Source: Dehalococcoidia bacterium (GTDB lineage Bacteria > Chloroflexota > Dehalococcoidia > UBA6926). From it: DNA of 13,494 bases. The notes beneath the pieces are model-generated. The model searched no databases and was not told the DNA's origin. It worked only from the letters and a program-made list of their open reading frames with translations. The stretch covers positions 1-13,494 of the forward strand of contig JAPYRO010000008.1 of NCBI GenBank assembly GCA_029941095.1, in the 5' to 3' direction. Below, piece after piece: positions 7,602 through 13,494 of the stretch (positions are counted from its first letter, which is position 1; each line of letters starts with the position of its first letter). Position numbers and translations under genes: made by a program.

Positions 7602-7618
7602 ATTATGTTACCCATAAT
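7602..7618. repeat. 6-bp inverted repeat in the ftsZ-M42 gap
   Basis: ATTATG (7602-7607) and CATAAT (7613-7618) are exact reverse complements separated by TTACC. The repeat overlaps the alternative upstream ATG of the M42 gene at 7615. It could be an operator half-site pair or a weak leader hairpin; short AT-rich dyads of this size also arise by chance. Confidence 0.35.
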
Positions 7619-7642
7619 GGAATAGGAAATCTATCGATATAT

Positions 7643-8716
7643 CTAATCTCTAGATACAGAAGGCATTGCCATTAACCGGTTCATTTGCGCACTCTGAGGG
7701 ATATTATTGGTCTCGGTATATTCAGCCAAAGGTATGCCAGTGGCTAAAATGGTAACCTGGCACTTACCTTGCATATACCCTTTGGTTGTCATTCCAAAAA
7801 ATATGATTGCTCTTTTATCAACATTTTTCGCTATTAACTTACCTACAGAATTCACTTGTCCGAGGGTCATATCCGGTCCCCCTACTATTTGGAACAACAC
7901 TCCTTGTGCTTTATCCGTTGACATATCAAGCAAAGGATTTTCAACCGCCTGCTGTGCGGCTTCCATCGGGCCATCTGGGCCTTCTCCCATACCTACGGCC
8001 ATTAAAGATCTACCTTTTATAGATAGAACAGAGCGGACATCGGCAAAATCTACATTAATTGCGGCCGGCTCGTTCACCAACTGAGAAACTGCCGCTATAC
8101 CCTGAGTAACTGCTTCATCAGCCCTCGCAAAAGCTTCATCGATTGGCATTTCTTTTTTTACCAATCTCAAAAGCCTATCATTATGAATAATTATCAAATT
8201 ATCGCATTCTGTTCTCAATCTTTCCGCACCAGAAAGCGAAATTTCCATTCTGCGCTCACCTTCAAAAGCAAAAGGAGTTGTAACTAATCCAATGGCTAGA
8301 GCCCCTTGCTCTTTGGCAATCCGTGCCACTATAGGAGCAGCTCCCGTACCAGTTCCGCCACCCATGCCAACAGTTATAAATACTAAATCCATACCTTGGA
8401 GTGCTTCAGCTAATTCAATTTTAGATTCTTCTGCTGCAGATTCTCCAGTCTCGGGATCTCCTCCCGCTCCGAAACCACCGGTTACATCCGAGCCAATTTG
8501 AATTTTCTTTGCTCCCTGGACATATTGTAATGACTGGGTGTCTGTATTCACACAAATAAATTCTAAATTGTGAGGACCTTGCGAAATCAATCTTGCTATG
8601 GCGTTGGTGCCTCCACCGCCGACTCCTACAACCCCGATACGAGCATGGCCATATTTTTTCGACAAACGATCGCTCCTCATCTTATCTGACGGGCTCGTCA
8701 TCTCTTTGTCTACCAT
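7643..8716 (-). CDS. ftsZ: Cell division GTPase FtsZ, short C-terminal tail
   Basis: FtsZ is the tubulin homologue that polymerises into the division ring. The N-terminal GTP-binding domain shows IGVVGVGGGGTNAI (27-40), NTDTQSL (57-63) and the tubulin signature GGGTGTG (119-125). The T7 loop NVDFADVRSVL (221-231) supplies the catalytic Asp residues D223/D226 across the polymer interface. The second domain continues to VTILATGI (321-328). After that only 29 residues remain, ending MAMPSVSRD. This only faintly resembles the usual C-terminal peptide (D-I-P-x-F-L-R type) that binds FtsA, SepF or ZipA, and the disordered linker is almost absent. Total length of 357 is short for FtsZ. The ATG at 8716 has AAGGGGA upstream. 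mutM lies upstream and an M42 peptidase downstream; no dcw-cluster genes flank it. Confidence 0.96.
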   Translation of the reverse strand: MVDKEMTSPSDKMRSDRLSKKYGHARIGVVGVGGGGTNAIARLISQGPHNLEFICVNTDTQSLQYVQGAKKIQIGSDVTGGFGAGGDPETGESAAEESKIELAEALQGMDLVFITVGMGGGTGTGAAPIVARIAKEQGALAIGLVTTPFAFEGERRMEISLSGAERLRTECDNLIIIHNDRLLRLVKKEMPIDEAFARADEAVTQGIAAVSQLVNEPAAINVDFADVRSVLSIKGRSLMAVGMGEGPDGPMEAAQQAVENPLLDMSTDKAQGVLFQIVGGPDMTLGQVNSVGKLIAKNVDKRAIIFFGMTTKGYMQGKCQVTILATGIPLAEYTETNNIPQSAQMNRLMAMPSVSRD

Positions 8717-8766
8717 AACGAAAATCCCCTTACTCGAGATATACTTTTTAAACTCAGTCTAAAACG

Positions 8767-8795
8767 ATTTTCAGTTTTATAGTGGGTGTTGTCAA
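8767..8795 (-). promoter_or_regulatory. Candidate ftsZ promoter
   Basis: In the 121-base mutM-ftsZ gap, a perfect TTGACA (8795-8790) is followed after 17 bases by GAAAAT (8772-8767, 4 of 6 to TATAAT), about 50 bases before the ftsZ ATG. The -35 lies inside an imperfect dyad, GGGTTGACAACACCC (8798-8784), which could be an operator. The weak -10 keeps confidence low. Confidence 0.4.
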
Positions 8796-8837
8796 CCCTA
8801 GAGTGGAGATTTAAATAGACTACGAAACTTATTAAAA

Positions 8838-9665
8838 CTATTTTTGACAGCTGCCACAGTAATATGTTCCTCTGCCATTAAGTTTAATCCAAGATACTTT
8901 AGATCCGCATATTTGACATTGAGCGCCCTTAAACCTAGGTAATTTAAAATGCTTCTTGGATTCTTGGTTGCCGGTAGGTAACACCCCTTTGCCTAAAAGT
9001 ATATCTAATTCTTTTATCGCTTCACCAAGTACGTTAACAATACCTTCATATATAGATATTATTCTCGCCTCTTTTAATTCTGTGGTTTTAACAAAAGGGG
9101 AAAGGCCACAGTGCAAAAGTATTTCATCAGCGTATATGTTCCCGATTCCAGCTACGACCCTCTGGTCAAGCAACAGCGTCTTGACCAAGATATTTCTATT
9201 AACAAAATGTTTGGAAAATTCATCAAACCGGAAGCCTTCATTGGGTTCTAGAGAATCATTGAGCGGTTCGGGCCCTAGACTAGACAAAATTTCTGTGGTC
9301 TCAGTACCAAACCAAAGTTTTGCAAATTTTCTGGGATCACTTAATACAAGTTTGCGATCCCCTTCTAAATCAAAATTGGTCCTTGCATACGGTACTGGTT
9401 GATCAGAACTCCCGATTACAAACAAAGATCCAGTCATACGAAGATGAATGCCTAGGGTTCCTTTGTCTAACTCGATGAAAAGCCATTTACCTCTACGATG
9501 AATACTTATGATATAAGATCCTTTGACCATGGCAAAAAAAAGGTCTTTCTGGGGTAACATAATTGATCGAGGCCAGCTAACATCTACCGAAATAATTCGA
9601 TTTCCGATTAGATTTTCTTTGATCAAGTACCGCCGAAAGGCGTCTACTGTAGGTAACTCTGGCAA
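8838..9665 (-). CDS. mutM: Formamidopyrimidine-DNA glycosylase (Fpg/MutM)
   Basis: Fpg excises 8-oxoguanine and formamidopyrimidines and nicks the abasic site, using the N-terminal proline as nucleophile. I place the start at TTG 9665 so the protein begins M-P-E-L-P-T-V-D, with catalytic P2 and E3 exposed after Met removal. The ATG seven codons upstream (9686) would bury that proline and yield an inactive enzyme. AAAAGG lies about 12 bases upstream of the TTG, slightly far. Other landmarks are the beta-hairpin Lys in HRRGK (K60), HLRMTGS with the intercalating Met, SDPRKF, VAGIGNIYADEIL in the helix-two-turn-helix, and a C-terminal zinc finger C250-x2-C253-x16-C270-x2-C273 with R265 in GRGTYYC. 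Length of 275 is typical. It is divergent from thrS and 121 bases upstream of ftsZ. Confidence 0.95.
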   Translation of the reverse strand: MPELPTVDAFRRYLIKENLIGNRIISVDVSWPRSIMLPQKDLFFAMVKGSYIISIHRRGKWLFIELDKGTLGIHLRMTGSLFVIGSSDQPVPYARTNFDLEGDRKLVLSDPRKFAKLWFGTETTEILSSLGPEPLNDSLEPNEGFRFDEFSKHFVNRNILVKTLLLDQRVVAGIGNIYADEILLHCGLSPFVKTTELKEARIISIYEGIVNVLGEAIKELDILLGKGVLPTGNQESKKHFKLPRFKGAQCQICGSKVSWIKLNGRGTYYCGSCQK

Positions 9666-9729
9666 AACTATTAATTTCCTTTTCATGTATTTTAGAATAC
9701 TAATAATTACAGTTGCTTTATTATTGATA

Positions 9730-9758
9730 TTACCATTAGAGCAATTAAAGGATAAAAT
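9730..9758 (+). promoter_or_regulatory. Candidate thrS promoter
   Basis: TTACCA (9730-9735, 4 of 6) and TAAAAT (9753-9758, 5 of 6) are spaced by 17 bases in the 150-base divergent region between mutM and thrS. Transcription would begin near 9765, giving a leader of about 50 bases. I see no T-box-like structure in that short leader. Confidence 0.35.
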
Positions 9759-9815
9759 GAGTTAGCGGCGACTCCATACAGGAATGGTTTCATAGTAATC
9801 GATAGAAAGGGCACG

Positions 9816-11591
9816 TTGAATCAATTGTCACACCAAAATCTAATTGAAAATGAGTACCAAGGTAAAAACCAAAATTTGATTAAAATGCGTCATTCAGCAG
9901 CGCACATTATGGCAGAATCTGTATTATCTTTATTTCCGGAAGCCAAGTTGGGAATAGGCCCACCCATAGAAAACGGATTCTATTATGATTTTGACCTCAA
10001 AGAAAGGATAACTCCAGAAGATCTAGTGTCTATTGAAAAAAGAATGAGAGAAATCATGGAATCAAATTCGACATTTGAGAGAAATGAAATTACAAGAAAG
10101 GAAGCCATAGAGAAATTTTCGGACCAGCCATATAAGGTTGAAATTATTGAAAGTATACCCGACGAAAACCTTTCCACTTACACTCATCACGGATTTACAG
10201 ATCTATGTCAGGGCCCCCACGTCGAATCAACAGATAAGATTGGTTATTTCAAACTAACTAGAATCGCAGGAGCTTATTGGAGAGCAGACGAAAATCGCCC
10301 TCAATTACAACGAATATACGGGGTATTGTTCGCATCATCTTCAGACCTAGATGAACATCTAAAGCAACTAGCAGAAGCTGAAAAATTCGATCATAGAAAA
10401 GTAGGTAGAGCATTAGACCTTTTCTTTTTCGATCCAATATCACCAGCTAGCCCATTTTTTCTTCCAAAAGGTACTACGGTGTACAACCTAATGATTGAAT
10501 TTATCAGGGAGTCGTACAAGCATTACGGATATCAAGAAGTAATTTCTCCTCAAATTTACGCAACCGATCTTTGGAAACAATCTGGGCATTATGACAATTA
10601 CGCAAGTAATATGTATTTTACTAATGTAGACGAACGAGAATTTGGCATAAAGCCAATGAACTGCCCTGGGCACTGCGTTATATATAAAGCACAGCTACAT
10701 TCATATAGAAATTTACCTCTGCGCTACGCTGACTTTGGGCGACTACACCGATATGAACGTTCTGGTGTGACACATGGGTTGACTCGAGTACGAAGTTTCT
10801 CCCAAGATGACGCCCATATATACTGTTCCGTAGATCAGATTGAGCAAGAAATTATGCGATTACTAGAAATGATGCGCACCACTTACGAGGCTTTCGGCCT
10901 ATCAAAACCAAGATTCACTTTATCTTTAAGGCCGGAAAAACGTGTTGGTACAGACGAAATATGGGATCAAGCGGAAACAGCTTTAAGATCAGCATTAATT
11001 TCATCAGGAGAGGATTTTGAAGAGATTGAAAATGAAGGAGCATTCTATGGGCCGAAGATTGATCTTTTTACAACGGACGCTTTAGGTCGAGACTGGCAAC
11101 TGAGTACATTCCAACTAGACTTCAATATGCCAGAACGATTTGACCTTGAGTACATAGGTGAGGACGGCAATGCGCACAGGCCTGTTATGATCCACAGAGC
11201 AATCCTAGGGTCACTTGAACGATTTATGGGTATTCTAATCGAAAATAATGCTGGTGCGTTTCCAGCCTGGCTATCACCCACACAAGCGACAATAATTCCT
11301 ATAGCAGATAGGCACAATGAGTATGCAGCAGAACTAGCGAGAAAACTTGTCTTAGAAGGATTCAGAGTGACCGTTGATAATAGAAGCGAAAGAATGGGTG
11401 CAAAAATCCGAGAAGGACAGCTACAAAAGACTCCTTACATGTTGATTGTTGGAGATAATGAACAAGGGAACAACTCGGTATCTGTCAGGCTACGTAACAA
11501 CGAAAATTTGGGAGAGAAATCATTCGAAGAATTTATTGAGTATTCCAAGGGGGAGATAGGCCTTCCCACTAATTTATTGACTAGTAGCTAA
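9816..11591 (+). CDS. thrS: Threonyl-tRNA synthetase lacking the TGS domain
   Basis: ThrRS charges tRNA-Thr. After about 25 leader residues the protein enters the editing domain directly, with RHSAAH (H26/H30) and DLCQGPH (C131/H135), which clears mischarged Ser-tRNA-Thr. The class II catalytic core follows. Its zinc ligands are C283 (MNCPGH), H334 (DDAHIYC) and H460 (IHRAILGSLERF, also motif 3). Motif 2 runs through FGRLHRYERSGVTHG. The anticodon-binding domain occupies about 485-580, including a DNRSERMGAKIR stretch. The N-terminal TGS domain (about 60 residues in E. coli ThrRS) is absent, explaining the 591-residue length. The start is TTG 9816 with AGAAAGG five bases upstream. Scanning the 150 bases before it in all plus-strand frames gave no TGS-like reading frame. 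Catalytic and editing residues all look intact. Confidence 0.96.
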   Translation: MNQLSHQNLIENEYQGKNQNLIKMRHSAAHIMAESVLSLFPEAKLGIGPPIENGFYYDFDLKERITPEDLVSIEKRMREIMESNSTFERNEITRKEAIEKFSDQPYKVEIIESIPDENLSTYTHHGFTDLCQGPHVESTDKIGYFKLTRIAGAYWRADENRPQLQRIYGVLFASSSDLDEHLKQLAEAEKFDHRKVGRALDLFFFDPISPASPFFLPKGTTVYNLMIEFIRESYKHYGYQEVISPQIYATDLWKQSGHYDNYASNMYFTNVDEREFGIKPMNCPGHCVIYKAQLHSYRNLPLRYADFGRLHRYERSGVTHGLTRVRSFSQDDAHIYCSVDQIEQEIMRLLEMMRTTYEAFGLSKPRFTLSLRPEKRVGTDEIWDQAETALRSALISSGEDFEEIENEGAFYGPKIDLFTTDALGRDWQLSTFQLDFNMPERFDLEYIGEDGNAHRPVMIHRAILGSLERFMGILIENNAGAFPAWLSPTQATIIPIADRHNEYAAELARKLVLEGFRVTVDNRSERMGAKIREGQLQKTPYMLIVGDNEQGNNSVSVRLRNNENLGEKSFEEFIEYSKGEIGLPTNLLTSS

Positions 11592-11601
11592 TCTAAGCTT
11601 A

Positions 11602-11629
11602 TTGTCTAAGTTCAGTTTGTTTTTATATT
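11602..11629 (+). promoter_or_regulatory. Candidate promoter of the CoA-transferase gene
   Basis: TTGTCT (11602-11607, 4 of 6) and TATATT (11624-11629, 5 of 6) are 16 bases apart, between the thrS stop and the CoA-transferase ATG. The predicted start site, near 11636, falls inside the adjacent inverted repeat, as expected for a promoter with an operator at +1. Confidence 0.4.
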
Positions 11630-11630
11630 T

Positions 11631-11649
11631 ACTATCGAGGGACGATAGT
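11631..11649. repeat. Perfect 7-bp inverted repeat before the CoA-transferase
   Basis: ACTATCG (11631-11637) and CGATAGT (11643-11649) are exact reverse complements around AGGGA. The dyad lies 20-38 bases before the ATG and ends a few bases before the AAGGGGGG ribosome-binding site. No T-run follows on either strand, so it is not a standard terminator for thrS. An operator or a hairpin controlling translation start fits better. Confidence 0.5.
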
Positions 11650-11668
11650 CGTTAAGGGGGGTATTAGA

Positions 11669-13494
11669 ATGGAACAAACTACTAACCGTGCTCTTGAGCA
11701 CTTAAAAGTGATCGAAATCGGAGGCATGGCAGCAGCGTATGCTTCAGGGTTTCTAGCCGGTTTGGGTGCTAATGTAATAAAGGTGGAGCCTCCAGAAGGT
11801 GATCCGAATCGACTGCTCCCTCCTTTTGCCGGTGACATAAGCGATAAAGAGAGAAGCATTCCATTCCTAAATGCCAACCTAAATAAAAGAAGCTTAGTAT
11901 TAGATATAGCGAATAACGAGCAGAAAAAGACGTTTAAAACCCTTTTAGAGAATGCTGATATTTTAATTGAATCAACTCCACCAGGCTATCTAGATTCAAT
12001 AGGCCTTGGACAAGAAATTTTATCTCAGTTAAATGAAGGCTTAGTGACTGTATCCTTAACTCATTTTGGACAAACAGGCCCTTATAGCCAATTCGCTGCT
12101 AACGATGCAATAATTGCCGCTATGTCGGGTGCCATGATGAGTCAAGGGGATAACACTAGGCCTCCAGTGGTCTTACCATGTCAATTGACTTATCAAATCG
12201 CTGCAATACATGGGGCATATCTAGGTATTGCCGCAGTCAGAAAGCGGAGAACAATAGGAACCGGCCAGAGAATCGATTTATCGATGCAAGAAGCTTTGAC
12301 CTACGCTGGAGTCAGTGCGGTGGCTAGATATAGCGACCGTAGTGAAATAGTGGAACGTCCAGGTCTTTCAGGCGGTAATGCCAGCATTTACGAAACAAAA
12401 GACGGAGGTTACGTTCAGCTCGCCATTTTCATGACGGGGCATTGGAGAAAACTAACCAAAGATTGGATGGATGATCCAGTTCTATCTGGAGACGATTGGG
12501 ATTCTTCTCAGTACAGAACCGATAACGAGGATTTAGCCCAAATTCTTATACAAGATTTTATAAAACAGTTTGATAGAGATGATTTTGTTGAACAAGCCCA
12601 AACACGTGGCATAGCTGTTTCCCCGTTAAACTCTTTTGAAGATTTTGTTACGAATCGTCATATGCGGGAAAGGAATTGGTTTAGATCAGTCACACATCCT
12701 GTTGTAGGAAAATACGAAATCCCAGGCGCTCCAGCAATTTTATCGGAAACACCTTGGGTAGACCCGAAGGGAGCTCCATTGCTTGGAGAGCACACAGAAG
12801 AAATAATTAACGAAATAGCAAATCAAAAGCCCAAGAAAACTTTTGAAGGAAAGCGCACGAGCGATACTGGTGAATCTCTACTGAGTGACATTAGAGTTGC
12901 AGATATGACAAGAGCATTCGCGGGACCAATAGGAACGATGTTTCTAGGTTTTTATGGTGCTGAAGTTATAAAAGTTGAATCAAACAGCTTGGAAGCAAAC
13001 AGAGATCCCGGTCGAGCTTTATTCCCAGATATGAATCGAGCTAAACTGAGCTGCACAGTCGACCTTAGAACCGACCAGGGTAAAGAGCTTTTCAAAAAAC
13101 TTGTAGAGAAAAGTGACCTTGTCGTAGACAATTTTAGCGCGACAGTAATGGAAAGGTTGGGATTAGGGTACTCAGAGTTATCAAAAATCACCCCGAATAT
13201 TATCCAGATTGGTATGCCTGGAATGGGAAAAACCGGGCCGCTGAACACGTGGGTTACATACGGTAACAACCTCCAGTCATTTAGCGGTTTATCGATGCTT
13301 TGGGGACACGAAGATTCACCAATGCAAGCTCATGCAAAAGGAGTGTTACCGGATTATGTCGGAGCTGGACTTGTGGCTTTAACCGCGATCGCAGCCTTGG
13401 AATATAGAGACCTTACAGGTAATGGTCAAACAATAGAGATATGCCAAATCGACGGTCAAGGAGCATTAATGGGACCAGCAATCCTCGATTACAC
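11669..13494 (+). CDS. Tandem class III (CaiB/BaiF) CoA-transferase, 3' end beyond the window
   Basis: The frame is open from ATG 11669 (AAGGGGGG seven bases upstream) to the last base, giving 608 residues with no stop. Module 1 (about 11-385) has HLKVIEIGGMAAAYASGFLAG, GANVIKVEPPEGDP, GTGQRIDLSMQEA (197-209) and the usual closing APLLGEHTEEI (369-379). After a polar linker (about 385-403), module 2 begins LLSDIRVADMTRAFAGP and repeats GAEVIKVES and GNGQTIEICQID. Aligned without gaps back from the GQ motif, the Asp that forms the acyl-anhydride intermediate in formyl-CoA transferase (D169) matches D562 in module 2 but Y175 in module 1. These enzymes move CoA between carboxylic acids. Two fused modules with the Asp only in the second are also seen in DddD, which acts on DMSP. 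The substrate here is unknown, and neighbours give no hint. Confidence 0.9.
   Translation, partial: MEQTTNRALEHLKVIEIGGMAAAYASGFLAGLGANVIKVEPPEGDPNRLLPPFAGDISDKERSIPFLNANLNKRSLVLDIANNEQKKTFKTLLENADILIESTPPGYLDSIGLGQEILSQLNEGLVTVSLTHFGQTGPYSQFAANDAIIAAMSGAMMSQGDNTRPPVVLPCQLTYQIAAIHGAYLGIAAVRKRRTIGTGQRIDLSMQEALTYAGVSAVARYSDRSEIVERPGLSGGNASIYETKDGGYVQLAIFMTGHWRKLTKDWMDDPVLSGDDWDSSQYRTDNEDLAQILIQDFIKQFDRDDFVEQAQTRGIAVSPLNSFEDFVTNRHMRERNWFRSVTHPVVGKYEIPGAPAILSETPWVDPKGAPLLGEHTEEIINEIANQKPKKTFEGKRTSDTGESLLSDIRVADMTRAFAGPIGTMFLGFYGAEVIKVESNSLEANRDPGRALFPDMNRAKLSCTVDLRTDQGKELFKKLVEKSDLVVDNFSATVMERLGLGYSELSKITPNIIQIGMPGMGKTGPLNTWVTYGNNLQSFSGLSMLWGHEDSPMQAHAKGVLPDYVGAGLVALTAIAALEYRDLTGNGQTIEICQIDGQGALMGPAILDY

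Noticed and set aside
8956..9402. 148-codon plus-strand reading frame opposite mutM
   Set aside because: It is a shadow of the Fpg coding frame, with Ser/Leu-rich nonsense composition and no supporting start signals.
11631..11649. Terminator of thrS
   Set aside because: The 7-bp stem is not followed by a T-run on the plus strand and sits very close to the next ribosome-binding site.
12290..12295. Glu208 in SMQEA of module 1 as the catalytic residue
   Set aside because: Counting positions in formyl-CoA transferase shows the catalytic Asp lies about 30 residues before this motif, so the relevant module 1 residue is Tyr175.
12952..13269. 105-codon minus-strand reading frame inside the CoA-transferase
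   Set aside because: The plus-strand frame here encodes a clear CaiB/BaiF module continuous with the upstream one, so the antisense frame is incidental.

Overview
The window reads as a stretch of core chromosome from a free-living, AT-rich bacterium. My best guess at lineage is marine Chloroflexota (SAR202/Dehalococcoidia-like). This rests on the gene mix: an actinobacterial-type dCTP deaminase, a threonyl-tRNA synthetase without the TGS domain, an FtsZ with a very short tail, an M42 aminopeptidase and a large tandem class III CoA-transferase. It is inference by resemblance, not a phylogenetic result. Five of the twelve gene starts I assign are GTG or TTG.

Layout, left to right. (1) 1-471 is the 3' end of a TPR protein on the plus strand. 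(2) 485-5573 is a minus-strand block. In transcription order it holds a SIMPL-domain lipoprotein, dcd, ribD, ribE, ribBA and ribH. The four rib genes encode all riboflavin-specific enzymes from GTP and ribulose-5-phosphate except the pathway phosphatase. No FMN riboswitch is visible; a promoter-like sequence lies between ribD and ribE. (3) 5795-6454 on the plus strand holds signal peptidase I and tRNA-Lys(UUU). (4) 6488-9665 on the minus strand holds mutM, then ftsZ, then an M42 metallopeptidase. (5) 9816-13494 on the plus strand holds thrS and a CoA-transferase that runs off the window.

The CoA-transferase reading frame is open from 11669 to the end and contains two complete or near-complete CaiB/BaiF modules in tandem. 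The second module has the catalytic Asp equivalent (D562). The first has Tyr (Y175) at the aligned position. An asymmetric pair with the active Asp in the second module resembles the architecture of the DMSP CoA-transferase/lyase DddD, but the substrate cannot be told from the sequence.

Most of the window is ordinary housekeeping. No mobile elements, CRISPR arrays, rRNAs or clear Rho-independent terminators were seen. No gene-free stretch exceeds 300 bases; the longest is the 221-base divergent region at 5574-5794. Several intergenic regions carry inverted repeats or promoter-like hexamers that could be regulatory; these were found by eye.
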